This document shows, in pieces, positions 10,016-19,300 of a DNA stretch of 64,000 nucleotides (position 1 is its first letter; each line of letters starts with the position of its first letter). Where the stretch lies: assembly GCA_020638595.1 (NCBI GenBank), contig JACKIG010000011.1, positions 1 to 64,000 on the forward strand, given 5' to 3'. The notes under the pieces were generated by a model, which was not told where the DNA came from, did not search any database, and worked only from the letters and a program-made list of their open reading frames with translations. This DNA is from Rhodospirillaceae bacterium (GTDB lineage Bacteria > Pseudomonadota > Alphaproteobacteria > DSM-16000 > Inquilinaceae). Position numbers and translations under genes: made by a program.

Positions 10016-12739
10016 TCAGCTGGCGAGCACCGCGATCACGCCGCCGATCAGCGAACTGGTGGACGAGAGGACAAACCCGCCGAGGCCACCGGCGACGGCG
10101 CCGGTGATGCCGCCGGCCACGCAGACTGCGGCACCGGCATAGGCGCCGCCCATGCCGCCGGAGATGGTCAGGGCCATCATGGCGAAGCAGCCGCCGACCT
10201 GGACGCCCTGCATCGTGGTCAACACCGCCTCTTCGGTCAGCACCGCCCCGCCGGCCGGGGACATGCCGAGCGTGGTGCCGTTGCGCCCGTCGATCCGCCA
10301 CCAGGCGACCTGCGGTCCCGAGGCGGTGTCGACCGGTGCGGGCGGTGCCACGACGATGGCGCCGGCGGCAAGGTCCCGGGCGATGCCGGCGCGCGCGTCC
10401 ACGGGCAGGTCGAGGCGGTCGAGCGCCACCGGGTCTGTGGGGTCGAGCCGGACCCAGGTTCGGCCCGCCGCCCGGTCGGCTTCGTGCAGGGCTGCGGTGT
10501 TGCCGGACGCCGCAGGCCCTGCCAGCGCGTCCTCGACCACCGTGTCGCGCACGCCCTGGGCCACGTGGTCGGCAAGCCTGCCGTCGCCCGGTATCGCCAC
10601 GTCGTTGGCAACGATGTCGAACAGCCACGTGGCGCGCAGGTCATCGCCACCGGTACCGTCAACGCCTTGCCAGGTCAGGGCGACATTGGGCCGGTCGAGG
10701 TAGGGCTGTGCCCCCCCGCCGGCCGGCGCGGAGAACCGCAGCAGGGCATAGCGGTTGAGCGGCACCTGAATGCGCGGCAGCGACGCCAGGTCGCCGGCGG
10801 CATCCCCGCCGGGGGAGCGCAGCAACGGGGCGACGACGCGCAGAAGGTCGGCCCCGTCGCGCGCCATCGCCTGGCGGACGAAGCTGGCGGCGAGGGCCCC
10901 GCCACTGACCATGATGTCGACCTCGCGCATCAGCGCAAGGCCGCGACGCATCCGCTCCGTCGCACCGAAATCCGTCGCCGGTACGCCGGACGCCGACCGT
11001 GCCGCCGGCCCCAACAGGTCGAACACCGTCCGCCGGTGCACGGCGGCCGGTTCGCCCGGCACCTCGATCGCGATCTCCAGCCATTCCGCCGTCACGCCGT
11101 CCGGTCCCGTGGCGTCGTCGGGTGCTTCCGGCGGCTGCTGCCCGGGTTCGTCGAACACGGTGTCCAGCCGGTCGCCAAGGTCGCCGAAGAGGCCGTCGTC
11201 GAGCCCCAGGCGGGCCCGCGTCTCCGGCGTCGCCGGCAGGACCTCGCCGCGCATGGTGAACAGCCGGTCGACCACCGGCTCGCCGCCGATGGTCAGCTCC
11301 GGCTGCCACACCCAGGCGTCGGCCGCCGCGTCCAGCACGGCCGCGACGGGGTCGGTCGTCTCCAGCAGGCGCTGCGTCGGCGGTGTGCCCAGCGGTACCT
11401 GGCGCAGCACCACCGGGCGGCCGATCAGATCGGCCGGCACCAGGCGATGCGACAGGACCGTGTCTTCCCGCAGCCGCCCGTCTTCCCAGACCTCGATAAC
11501 CAGGCGCAGCGTCACCGCATGGCGCAGGGCCTGCGGCAGGTCGCCGGGCAGCAGCGTCTCTTGCGGGACCAGGGCGCCAACGGTGGCGGCGGAGGGATCG
11601 GCATCGATCCAGCCGTCGCCGTCGCGCACCTGGACCCACCAGTGGTCGCTGAGCGCAGCGACGGCATCGGCATGCGATGTCAGGGCGGCATCGCCCGGCA
11701 ACTCGCCGATTGCGGCCAGCAACGCCTGCGTCAGGTCCGCCGTCCGGGTCCGGATCGCCGCTTGCAGATCGTGGCCGTCGCGGGCGGGTTGCCCCGGATC
11801 GACCCCGTCCGGCGCGGCTGCCGCCAGTTCGGCAGCCAGGGCCGCGGTATCCATCGCCGGTGCCTCGTCGGGGGCGGGCGGTGCGAACCCGGCCAGCAGG
11901 GCGTCCGCCGCCGCGGCATCGATGGTGGCGCGGGCCAGCCGTACGTCATGGCCGGCATCGGCCAGCAGTTCCGCCAGCAACAGCGCACGGTCGAGGCTGT
12001 TGGCGTAGCGGTCCATCAATGTGCCGCGCGCCCCGCGCAGGCTGCCGCGATAGGGGACCAGGGCGATATTGGTGCCGACCCACGCTGTGAGGGCTTCCAC
12101 GGAGATGCCGGCCGGCTGCAGCACCGCCAGCGGGTCGAACCGCGACCGCGGCGCATCCCGGCTCAACCTGTCGAGGATGTCGGCGATGCCGTCGAACCGG
12201 TCGGCCAGCGCTGCCAGGCCGTCGTCGGCCGTATCGCCGGCGGCTGGCGGTGCGGTAGGCGGCGGGTTGGCCAGCGCCTCCGCCGCCGGTGCGAAGCCCT
12301 GGGCGGCCGCTGCGCGCAGCCAGCGCTCCGCCTCCGCCGGATCGGCGACCACCCCCTCGCCGGTTTGCAGCATGCGGGCGAGGGCGTATTGCGCAGCCGC
12401 AACGTCGTCGGTCGCCGCCCATTCATACAGCCTGGCGGCAGCCCCGGCCTGGCCCGCGCGGTGCAGGGCCCGACCGTATTGGAAGGCGAACCGGGCTGTG
12501 CCGGGGAAGTCGCGCATCGCCTGTTCGCAGGCGGCGACGGCCGCGGCGGCATCGATGGCATCGAACGCGACCCCGGGGACATCCGGCAGGCTGTCCGGCG
12601 GTGCGGCCAGCCGGTCACAGTCCTGGATGGGGGGGTCGTCGAATGCAGACGCACCCGTCCCGGCGTCCCCGAACGCCACGGCAACCAACGCTATAGCGCA
12701 CAGCCACCATCGGCACACGGGGGGGCAATCCCTCGGCAC
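10016..12739 (-). CDS. Exported Sel1-repeat/transglutaminase-like protein
   Basis: About 900 residues. The frame opens with GTG at 12739, but a GTG at 12718 has a better-placed GAGGG and gives a compact signal peptide ending near GASA. Residues about 65-160 look like TPR/Sel1 repeats (AAQYALARMLQTGEGV, AERWLRAAAAQG). A transglutaminase-like fold follows: an ALLLAELLADAGHDVRLA helix near residue 246 and HWWVQVRDGDGWIDADPS near 366. The position expected for the catalytic Cys reads Ser, so catalysis is doubtful. The last 70 residues are hydrophobic and Gly-rich, probably membrane hairpins. It precedes the giant VWA protein gene in the same operon. Confidence 0.75.
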   Translation of the reverse strand: MPRDCPPVCRWWLCAIALVAVAFGDAGTGASAFDDPPIQDCDRLAAPPDSLPDVPGVAFDAIDAAAAVAACEQAMRDFPGTARFAFQYGRALHRAGQAGAAARLYEWAATDDVAAAQYALARMLQTGEGVVADPAEAERWLRAAAAQGFAPAAEALANPPPTAPPAAGDTADDGLAALADRFDGIADILDRLSRDAPRSRFDPLAVLQPAGISVEALTAWVGTNIALVPYRGSLRGARGTLMDRYANSLDRALLLAELLADAGHDVRLARATIDAAAADALLAGFAPPAPDEAPAMDTAALAAELAAAAPDGVDPGQPARDGHDLQAAIRTRTADLTQALLAAIGELPGDAALTSHADAVAALSDHWWVQVRDGDGWIDADPSAATVGALVPQETLLPGDLPQALRHAVTLRLVIEVWEDGRLREDTVLSHRLVPADLIGRPVVLRQVPLGTPPTQRLLETTDPVAAVLDAAADAWVWQPELTIGGEPVVDRLFTMRGEVLPATPETRARLGLDDGLFGDLGDRLDTVFDEPGQQPPEAPDDATGPDGVTAEWLEIAIEVPGEPAAVHRRTVFDLLGPAARSASGVPATDFGATERMRRGLALMREVDIMVSGGALAASFVRQAMARDGADLLRVVAPLLRSPGGDAAGDLASLPRIQVPLNRYALLRFSAPAGGGAQPYLDRPNVALTWQGVDGTGGDDLRATWLFDIVANDVAIPGDGRLADHVAQGVRDTVVEDALAGPAASGNTAALHEADRAAGRTWVRLDPTDPVALDRLDLPVDARAGIARDLAAGAIVVAPPAPVDTASGPQVAWWRIDGRNGTTLGMSPAGGAVLTEEAVLTTMQGVQVGGCFAMMALTISGGMGGAYAGAAVCVAGGITGAVAGGLGGFVLSSTSSLIGGVIAVLAS

Positions 12740-13077
12740 GAATGCATTTGATGCCGAAGGGTATACCGGATTTTGCGCCTTGTCTCTGTCGATCTTCGCC
12801 GCCTGCCGTCCGGTCCGGCACGCGTGTCATTCCGGCGCGGGATGTCCCGGCATTTCGGCCATCGTAACGTCCGCCGAATGATGGTAAGTATCCGAAGCAT
12901 GGGAAACGTCGGGGATTTAGGGCAGTCCCCGCACATCTGCGATCCGAAGTGGCGGGCGATGTCCATGCGGCAATGGGAAGTGGTGCGCGATACCCCCGGG
13001 CGCGACCGGTGCCGGATAGGGCTGACGGTCGGCGGGGCGCACTGCCGGGCTGGGGCCGGCGGACGCAGGCGGGCGGC
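12740..13077. other. Divergent intergenic region
   Basis: It separates the minus-strand exported-protein operon from the plus-strand DyP operon, so it should hold both promoters. I see no convincing coding sequence, RNA gene or strong inverted repeat. The in-frame extension of the downstream gene back to 12949 is poor coding sequence. Confidence 0.5.
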
Positions 13078-14325
13078 ATGATGGCGGACCCCGTCGGGCA
13101 GACGCTGTTCACCGTTGTCGCACCGTTGCGGCCCGGCACGCAGGGCGACGTCCGCGACATGCTGGCCGCGCTGGGCTATCTGGGGACCGAGCCGCCGGGC
13201 GGCCCCTTCGGCTTCGAAGAGGCGGCGATGCTGCATTTCGCCAGCGTCTTCCTCTACGACGACCCCGTGGACGGCTGGTTCCTGGTGTTCGAGAGCAATA
13301 TCGACGGCGCGGTCGAACCCTATCTCGACCGCCTGCTGGCCATCGCCGCGGCAAGGGACGGCGGCGCCTTCCTGCTGCGGCTCTACGGCCACTGCCGGGG
13401 CGTGGCGGCCGGCGACCTGCCCGGCCTGAAACGTCACATGCTGGACCATGTGCAGCATCCGCAGGCGGCCTTCGTGTCCGCCGTCGGGCTGACCCGCGAC
13501 CGCATCCGCCAGGATGCCGCGGTTTACCGGGTGGTGGACGAAACGCTGGGGTCCGGCGGCGTCCCGCTGCCCGCCGACCAGGCGCAGGCCGCCGTGTTGC
13601 GGGCGCTGGAGCATGACCGCGAGACCGCCGGCGTCTGGTCGGTCGCCGACGATGCCGGGCCCGGCGCCTTGGAGAAGATCCGCACCGTGGGCGGCCTTGT
13701 CGCCAATGTCATCGGCTTCGTGGTCCTGGCCGTCGTCAACCTGCTGCGCGAGCGCACCGCGCCCGAGGACAGCCTGCGGTCCGATTTCGACATGGTCCGC
13801 ACGCAGCGGCAGTACGAGGACATCCTGCCGACCAACCACATGGTCAGCATCGTCCACCTGCACACCGATCGGGGCCGGCAATGGGCAAAGCGCTGCGCCT
13901 TCGGCGTGCTGCGCGGACTTGTGACGCTCTTCTTCCGCCACGGCAAGCTGGGGAAGATCGAAACGATCCATTTCGCCCACTGGGCCATCCTCAATGGCGG
14001 CCGGCGGCTGCTGTTCGTCAGCAACTTCGGCGGCAGCTGGAGCAGCTACCTCGACGACTTCACATTGAAGGCAAGCGAGGGGCTCACGGTCGCCTGGGCA
14101 CACGGGATCGGCTTTCCCAGGTCCTGGTTCATGGTCCGGGGCGGGGCCGCCAAGGGGCCGGAATTCATCGATTGGGCGCGCCGGTCGATGGTGCCGACGC
14201 CGGTCTGGTACAAGGCCTATCCGGACCTGAGCGCCAAGATCATCAACCGCAACCGCAAGCTGCGGCACGCCCTGGCCGACGCCAAGGCGGGCCGGGGCAC
14301 CACCGCTTGGCTGGAGCTGGTCTGA
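13078..14325 (+). CDS. Unknown protein coupled to a DyP-type peroxidase
   Basis: 415 residues from an ATG doublet at 13078/13081; further upstream codons are unlikely to be coding. I do not recognise a named family. Visible features are one hydrophobic segment near residues 205-225 (NVIGFVVLAVVNLL), a conserved-looking HMVSIVHLHTD, and a C-terminal RLLFVSNFGGSWSSYLDDF region followed by a basic tail. Only four bases separate it from the DyP gene, so the products probably act together, perhaps in haem or substrate delivery. That role is inferred from context only. Confidence 0.8.
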   Translation: MMADPVGQTLFTVVAPLRPGTQGDVRDMLAALGYLGTEPPGGPFGFEEAAMLHFASVFLYDDPVDGWFLVFESNIDGAVEPYLDRLLAIAAARDGGAFLLRLYGHCRGVAAGDLPGLKRHMLDHVQHPQAAFVSAVGLTRDRIRQDAAVYRVVDETLGSGGVPLPADQAQAAVLRALEHDRETAGVWSVADDAGPGALEKIRTVGGLVANVIGFVVLAVVNLLRERTAPEDSLRSDFDMVRTQRQYEDILPTNHMVSIVHLHTDRGRQWAKRCAFGVLRGLVTLFFRHGKLGKIETIHFAHWAILNGGRRLLFVSNFGGSWSSYLDDFTLKASEGLTVAWAHGIGFPRSWFMVRGGAAKGPEFIDWARRSMVPTPVWYKAYPDLSAKIINRNRKLRHALADAKAGRGTTAWLELV

Positions 14326-14329
14326 CGCC

Positions 14330-15739
14330 ATGGCAAGCATCGGTTTGACGGAGCATCCCGACATCCAGGGCCTGCTGTTCCGGGGCTACACCGACCATGC
14401 CCATGCCGGATACGGCCTGTTCCGCATCCGCGGCCGCCGGGCGTTTCAGGCCTGGCTCACCGGCCTGCTCGATCGCGAACAGGTGACGACGGCGGAGAGC
14501 AGCAGTCGCAAGGAGGTGGCCGACAGCCACCTGAACATCGCGTTCACCGCCTCGGGGCTGCAGAAGCTGCTGGATGCCGGCTCGATCGCCGACAGCTTCG
14601 AGCCGGCCTTCATCGAAGGCATGGTGCAGGAGCACCGGAGCCGGCTGCTCGGCGATGTCGAAGCGAACGACCCTAAGGCGTGGCGCTGGGGGCGCCGGCA
14701 GGACTTCGACGGTCTGCTCATGGGGTTCGCCCATTCGCGGCAGGCGGCCGACGACCTGCTGGCGGCGCACCTGACCGCCGCCAACGGTGCCGATCGCGGT
14801 ATCACCGTGTTCGGGCATCTGGATGGGGCGGGGACGGAGAGCTTCGGCTTCGCCGACGGCATCTCGCAGCCGATCGTCGAGGGCACGAAGCTGTACAACG
14901 ACCGTCTGCACACCCGGCCGCGCGAGGTGGCGCTGCACGGCGTGCCGGTGGGCGAGGTGCTGCTGGGCTATCCGGACGGGTCGGGCCGGCTGCCCCGCAG
15001 CCCGGCCACGAGTGCGGCCAGCGATCCCCGCGGCGTCCTGCCGCCACACTGGGAATGGCCGGAACGGCGCGACCTGGGGCGCAACGGCAGCTTTCTGGTG
15101 GTCCGCCAGCTGGCCCAGGACAAGGACGGGTTCTGGCGGCTCATGGAAGCGATGGCCGCCGAAGGGGCGGGCGAGAGCGCGATCGGCCTGGCGGAAAAGA
15201 TGGTGGGGCGGCGCAAAGACGGCGGCGCGCTGGCGCCTGCCACAGGGGCCGGCCCCGACCACAACAACCTGTTCGATTTCGACGACGACAGGCAGGGGCA
15301 GCATTGCCCCCTGGGATCGCATATCCGGCGCAGCAATCCGCGTGCGACCGGGTCCGACACGCCGGACGGCTCGCTGAACGTCACCAAGCGCCATCGGATG
15401 ATCCGCCGCGGCCGCGGCTATGCGGACGACGAGCAGGGTGAGGTCGGGTTGCAGTTCCTCTGCTTCAATGCCTCGATCACGCGGCAGTTCGAATTCGTGC
15501 AGGGGTCCTGGTGCAACAACCCGTTCTTCCACGGGTTGCAGCGCGAGGTCGATCCGATTATCGGTACGGTACGGCCGGCGGGGCGGGGACTGGCCTCCAT
15601 CGATCGTTTCACCATCCCCCGGGCGGGATCGTATCGCCGCCTGTTGGCCGGCCTGCCGTCCTTCGTGACGGTGAAGGGCGGCGGCTATTTCTTCATGCCA
15701 GCCATTGCCGCCCTGCGCTGCCTGGCAGCCGCGCCCTGA
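14330..15739 (+). CDS. DyP-type peroxidase
   Basis: 469 residues. The family signature GFADGISQP (GxxDG with the distal catalytic Asp) lies near residue 173. The proximal haem-ligand region GSHIRRSNPRA lies near residue 328. DyP peroxidases are haem enzymes that oxidise dyes and phenolics with hydrogen peroxide at low pH. No signal peptide is visible, so it may act in the cytoplasm or be delivered by a partner. It begins four bases after the preceding unknown gene, indicating one transcript. Confidence 0.92.
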   Translation: MASIGLTEHPDIQGLLFRGYTDHAHAGYGLFRIRGRRAFQAWLTGLLDREQVTTAESSSRKEVADSHLNIAFTASGLQKLLDAGSIADSFEPAFIEGMVQEHRSRLLGDVEANDPKAWRWGRRQDFDGLLMGFAHSRQAADDLLAAHLTAANGADRGITVFGHLDGAGTESFGFADGISQPIVEGTKLYNDRLHTRPREVALHGVPVGEVLLGYPDGSGRLPRSPATSAASDPRGVLPPHWEWPERRDLGRNGSFLVVRQLAQDKDGFWRLMEAMAAEGAGESAIGLAEKMVGRRKDGGALAPATGAGPDHNNLFDFDDDRQGQHCPLGSHIRRSNPRATGSDTPDGSLNVTKRHRMIRRGRGYADDEQGEVGLQFLCFNASITRQFEFVQGSWCNNPFFHGLQREVDPIIGTVRPAGRGLASIDRFTIPRAGSYRRLLAGLPSFVTVKGGGYFFMPAIAALRCLAAAP

Positions 15740-15790
15740 GGGCCGGCGGGCCGGATCCATCCGTCCGGGCGACGGCAAGGGGAGACGCCT

Positions 15791-16646
15791 GTGCGCCGGC
15801 TCGCACCGATCGTCTGGCTGCTGCTGTTCTGCGTCCTGACCATCGCCACGCAGGTCGGCGGGATCGCCCTGCTGGCGGGCTGGGGCCTGGCGCGCCTGTC
15901 GCCCCGTGCCTGGCGCAGCCGGCGCCCAAGGCGCCTGGCGCCTGGCGCTTGGCCTTGCCTGCTTTGCCGTGGCCTATGGCGTGCTCTCGCTGGCGGTGGT
16001 GCCGCCCTTGGCGCGGCTCGGCGGGCGGGTGCCGCTGCAATGCTTCGCCGGGGACGCTGCCCCCTATCAGGCGGTCAGCCCGCTGTTCTGTGCCGCCAAC
16101 CGCCACTATGTGGCGCCGGAAGTGCGCATGATGGTGGAGGCTTTGGCCCAGGGCCTTGCGGCCCGCTATCCCGGAACGGTCGTCCAATACCTCGACGCCG
16201 GCCTGCCGTTCGTCGACGGTTTTCCGCTGGTCCCGCACCTGTCGCATGACGACGGTGGCAAGATCGACCTTGCCTATTTCTACCAGGATGGGGACGGCGC
16301 CTATGTCCCCGGCCTGCATCGCTGGCCGATCGGCTATTGGGCGTTCGAACAGCCGCTGCCCGGTGCGCGCCTGCCATGTGCCGGCATGGCCGCGGGCTTC
16401 ACCCTTCGCTGGGACATGGGCTGGTTGCAGCCGTTGCTGCCGGCCCATCCGGTCGACACGCCGCGCATGGTGGCGATGCTGGCCTGGCTGCTGAACCAGG
16501 GGACGGCAGCCGGCGTGCGCACCGTATTGCTGGAGCCGCACCTTGCCGATCGCTGGCAGGTGGGGGGTGCGGCCCTGCGATTCCAGGGCTGCCGGGCCGC
16601 CCGCCACGACGACCACGTGCATGTCAGCGTCAACCTGCGGCGGTGA
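15791..16646 (+). pseudogene. LAS-type (M74/M15-like) metallopeptidase-like membrane protein, split by a frameshift
   Basis: Two frames make one coherent protein. The first, from GTG 15791, encodes a membrane segment (VWLLLFCVLTIATQVGG) and ends coherently near 15914. The second, from about 15925, continues with another membrane segment (LALGLACFAVAYGVLSL) and a periplasmic domain to 16646. The domain has SHDDGGKID, an exact HX6D, and a C-terminal DDHVHV, an HxH. Together these are the zinc-binding pattern of LAS peptidases such as MepA. The frame change falls in a GC-rich repeat (GCGCC units), so it may be a real mutation or an assembly error. If repaired, it would be a cell-wall endopeptidase anchored by two helices. 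Confidence 0.65.
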
Positions 16647-16807
16647 TCGAAATCATGGTTCCGTTTTTCCCGCCGTCTCCTATCATGGCCGCCGGCAGTC
16701 CGGCCGGGGATCACCCGGCCGCTTCAATCAGCAAGACGGTGAAGGGCGTGCGGCGCAGCGGACCTGTGTCCGGCGGGCGCGCCCTCGGCGAAAGGATTGA
16801 CGCTGAC

Positions 16808-17422
16808 ATGAGGACCAGTTGCCTTAAGGCCATCCTGGTAGCGGGCGCCTTGGCGGTGCCGGTGCACGGCGCCCATGCGGACCCCGCCGCGCTTGGCATC
16901 GGGTTGGCCAGCGCACTCATCCTCGGGGCCGGGGTGGCGGGCGAGGCGTGGTCGGAGGGCGATATCGGCCTGAACGTGCAGCAGGAGCTGTCGTCCTTCG
17001 TCCTCGGCGCCGGGCTGTACGATGTCATCACCGACAACGAAGGCAGCGACCGCGCCGGGCTGGGCCGCGTGGAATTCCGCTTCGGCAGCAACGACTGGTA
17101 CCTGCGCCCGGTGCTGGGGGCGGAGGCGACGACCGACAGCAGCTTCTACCTTTATGGTGGCTTCATCGTCGACGTCTACCTGTGGGACAACTTCGTTCTC
17201 AGCCCGAACGCCGCCGTCGGCTATTACGACAAGGGCGATGCCCGCGACCTGGGGTCGGAGCTGGAGTTCCGCACCGGTATCGAAGCCGCTTACCGCTTCG
17301 ACAACGGCATGCGCCTGGGCGCGGTGTTCCACCACATCTCCAACGCCGGCATCGGCGACACCAATCCGGGCATCGAGACCCTGACGCTGAACTTCACCAT
17401 CCCGATCAACGTCAGCGAATAG
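16808..17422 (+). CDS. Lipid A 3-O-deacylase-like outer-membrane protein (PagL family)
   Basis: 204 residues from the ATG at 16808. A Sec signal peptide ends near GAHA. The rest alternates short beta strands as in an eight-stranded barrel. The C-terminal FHHISNAGIGDTNPGIE carries the His and Ser plus downstream Glu that form the PagL active site. PagL removes the 3-O acyl chain of lipid A in the outer membrane. It appears monocistronic and convergent with the flavin reductase gene, with a strong hairpin between them. Confidence 0.87.
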   Translation: MRTSCLKAILVAGALAVPVHGAHADPAALGIGLASALILGAGVAGEAWSEGDIGLNVQQELSSFVLGAGLYDVITDNEGSDRAGLGRVEFRFGSNDWYLRPVLGAEATTDSSFYLYGGFIVDVYLWDNFVLSPNAAVGYYDKGDARDLGSELEFRTGIEAAYRFDNGMRLGAVFHHISNAGIGDTNPGIETLTLNFTIPINVSE

Positions 17423-17430
17423 CCGGCGCG

Positions 17431-17457
17431 GCGGCAAGCCGGGGTTCGGCTTGCCGC
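17431..17457. terminator. Hairpin between convergent genes
   Basis: Ten-base arms GCGGCAAGCC and GGCTTGCCGC, extendable by one G-C pair, enclose a short loop. It sits 9 bp after the PagL-like stop and before the end of the convergent flavin reductase gene. No clear U-tract follows on either strand. Confidence 0.55.
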
Positions 17458-17492
17458 CCGTTGCCGGAATGGGTCGGCGGTCCTCGCGCGGT

Positions 17493-18050
17493 TCAGTGAG
17501 GATCGGCGGCGATACGGTCGATCCAGGCCGCGAAGCGATCGATCCAGCCGTTGAGGAAGTCACGGGTGGTTTCGTTGGCGATGGCCCCGGTCTCGTCGAA
17601 CAGCTCGGGCTTGTAGGTGAAATACACCTCGGGCTGGCCCATCAGCGCCGTGTCGCACACCGTCAGGATGCTCTTCAGCGCGTTCTGGGCCACGGCCGCG
17701 CCGATCACCCCCGGGGTGGCCCCCATGACGGCGGCCGGCTTGCCTTTCCACGAGTTCTGTCCCCAGGGACGCGTACCCCAGTCGATGGCGTTCTTGATCG
17801 CCGGGGTGAAGGACCGGTTGTATTCCGGCGTGACGAACAGGACCGCGTCCGCCGCTTCGACCTCGCGCTTCATGCGCAGGACCGCTTCGGGCGGCTGCTG
17901 CCACAAGTCATCGTTGTACAGCGGCAGGTCGCCGATCTCGACGAACCGGAAGCTCAGGCGATCGCCTGCCAGCTTCCCCACGCTTTCGGCCAGTTTGCGG
18001 TTGAGGGACTCGCGGCGCAGCGAGCCGACCAGGACGGCGACGGATCTCAT
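17493..18050 (-). CDS. NADPH-dependent FMN reductase (ArsH/ChrR/azoreductase-like)
   Basis: 185 residues with the flavodoxin-like fold of the family: the N-terminal phosphate-binding GSLRRESLNRKL, the FMN-contact TPEYNRSFTPAIKNAIDW, and the conserved GATPGVIGA. Such enzymes reduce quinones, azo dyes or chromate with NAD(P)H. It is divergent from an HxlR regulator gene 91 bp away, which is the usual arrangement for regulator and target. Confidence 0.92.
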   Translation of the reverse strand: MRSVAVLVGSLRRESLNRKLAESVGKLAGDRLSFRFVEIGDLPLYNDDLWQQPPEAVLRMKREVEAADAVLFVTPEYNRSFTPAIKNAIDWGTRPWGQNSWKGKPAAVMGATPGVIGAAVAQNALKSILTVCDTALMGQPEVYFTYKPELFDETGAIANETTRDFLNGWIDRFAAWIDRIAADPH

Positions 18051-18070
18051 CGATACCTCTGTCTAGAAAA

Positions 18071-18099
18071 GAGACTGATACTACAATAGAGACCGATAC
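18071..18099. promoter_or_regulatory. Direct-repeat operator candidate for the HxlR regulator
   Basis: GAGACTGATAC (18071-18081) and GAGACCGATAC (18089-18099) are 11-bp direct repeats with one mismatch and 18-bp spacing. They lie in the 91-bp divergent promoter region. HxlR-family dimers bind such closely spaced repeats, so this is a plausible shared operator. Confidence 0.5.
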
Positions 18100-18141
18100 C
18101 GGCTCGACAAGACGGTACCTGCCCGTTACGAAGGCGCGCCC

Positions 18142-18522
18142 ATGAAACCTGACGACGCCCCCATTGCCACGGACTGCCGCAAGGCCAACGAAGTGATCGC
18201 CCTGATCGGGGACAAATGGACGGTGCACATCGTCATGCGGCTGGTCACGGGCAGGAAGCGCTTCAGCGAGATCCAGCGCTCGGTCGACGGCATCTCACGC
18301 AAGATGCTGACCGTCACCCTCAGGGCGCTGGAACGCGACGGCTATGTCAGCCGGACCGTGTTTGCGACCATTCCCCCGCGCGTGGACTATGAACTGACGC
18401 CGCTGGGCCACGAGCTGTCGGTCCCCTTGCGCACCCTGGGGGCCTGGGCCATCGCCAACCACGACCGCGTCGCCCAGGCGCGCGCCGCCTATGATACGCG
18501 CGAGCCACCGGACCGGGCGTGA
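18142..18522 (+). CDS. HxlR-family transcriptional regulator
   Basis: 126 residues with the HxlR winged helix: GDKWTVHIVMRL, then RFSEIQRSVDGISRKMLT as the recognition region, then LERDGYVSR and the DYELTPLG wing. Many members sense quinones or electrophiles through a Cys near the N-terminus, and a Cys is present here (TDCRKAN). It probably represses or activates the divergent flavin reductase gene. Confidence 0.92.
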   Translation: MKPDDAPIATDCRKANEVIALIGDKWTVHIVMRLVTGRKRFSEIQRSVDGISRKMLTVTLRALERDGYVSRTVFATIPPRVDYELTPLGHELSVPLRTLGAWAIANHDRVAQARAAYDTREPPDRA

Positions 18523-18583
18523 GCCGCACCCCGCCGCCGCCGCGGGAGATAATGACTATGTCCCCGAATCAGGGGGCCGGCGG

Positions 18584-19153
18584 TCAGGCCGTGCCGCCGG
18601 CCGGGCCGGCGAGGCGTTCCAGTGAACCGGGGTCCGGCCAGGTGTAGGTCTGTTGGGGAAGGCTGACGCCGGCGAAACGGATGGTATCCTCCAGTGCCAG
18701 CCGGCCGGCCAGGTGCCGGTAGAACCAGCAGGTCGGGTTGTCGCGCAGCACGCGCACGCAGGCCGAGCGCATCTGATGGGCCAGCAGGTGGGCGGCCATG
18801 GCGGCGACAAGGCGGCGGCCGATCGAACAGCCCTGGGCCGCCGGATCGACATAGATCTCGTAGAACTCCCCGTCGATTCCGGGCGGCCGGCGCGCACGAT
18901 GGGGGCCGCAGGTGGCATAGCCCGCGACACCCGCCCGCGGGTCCTCGGCGACGAAAGTGGCGCTGCGCGAACCGGGCCGGCCCAGGCGGGCGCGCCAGCG
19001 CCTCTCCAGGACCTCGGCTGACAGGCCGACAAGATAGGCGGCCGGCAGGATGTTGGGGTAGGTGTCGCGCCACGCGGCCACGTGAACGCGGGCTATCCCT
19101 GCCGCGTCCGCGACCAGCACCGGGCGGATGACCGCGGCCTCGCCGGCCTTCAT
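18584..19153 (-). CDS. GNAT-family N-acetyltransferase
   Basis: 189 residues. The GNAT core is visible: an N-terminal AWRDTYPNILP, the EIYVDPAAQG strand, and the acetyl-CoA loop AQGCSIGRRLVAAMAAHLL, then a RVLRDNPTCWFYRHL helix. The loop reads QGCSIG rather than the canonical QxxGxG/A. The substrate is unknown. It is the last chromosomal gene before the tRNA-Lys island. Confidence 0.87.
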   Translation of the reverse strand: MKAGEAAVIRPVLVADAAGIARVHVAAWRDTYPNILPAAYLVGLSAEVLERRWRARLGRPGSRSATFVAEDPRAGVAGYATCGPHRARRPPGIDGEFYEIYVDPAAQGCSIGRRLVAAMAAHLLAHQMRSACVRVLRDNPTCWFYRHLAGRLALEDTIRFAGVSLPQQTYTWPDPGSLERLAGPAGGTA

Positions 19154-19300
19154 CCGTCAACGCCGACGGCAGGCGGGTGGGGGCGGGCCGGCCTGGCGGG
19201 CACACCGGCGTCGCGGCCGATGCCGTGGCACATCCGGTTTCGCGCGCAATCGGATGACGTCGACGGCAGAAGGATCAAACGGGTCCTCCTTCGCCAAGGC

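Noticed and set aside
9794..12751. Very long plus-strand frame opposite the exported-protein genes
   Set aside because: High GC content creates stop-free antisense frames. The minus-strand products have signal peptides and VWA/Sel1/transglutaminase-like motifs, and this frame has none.
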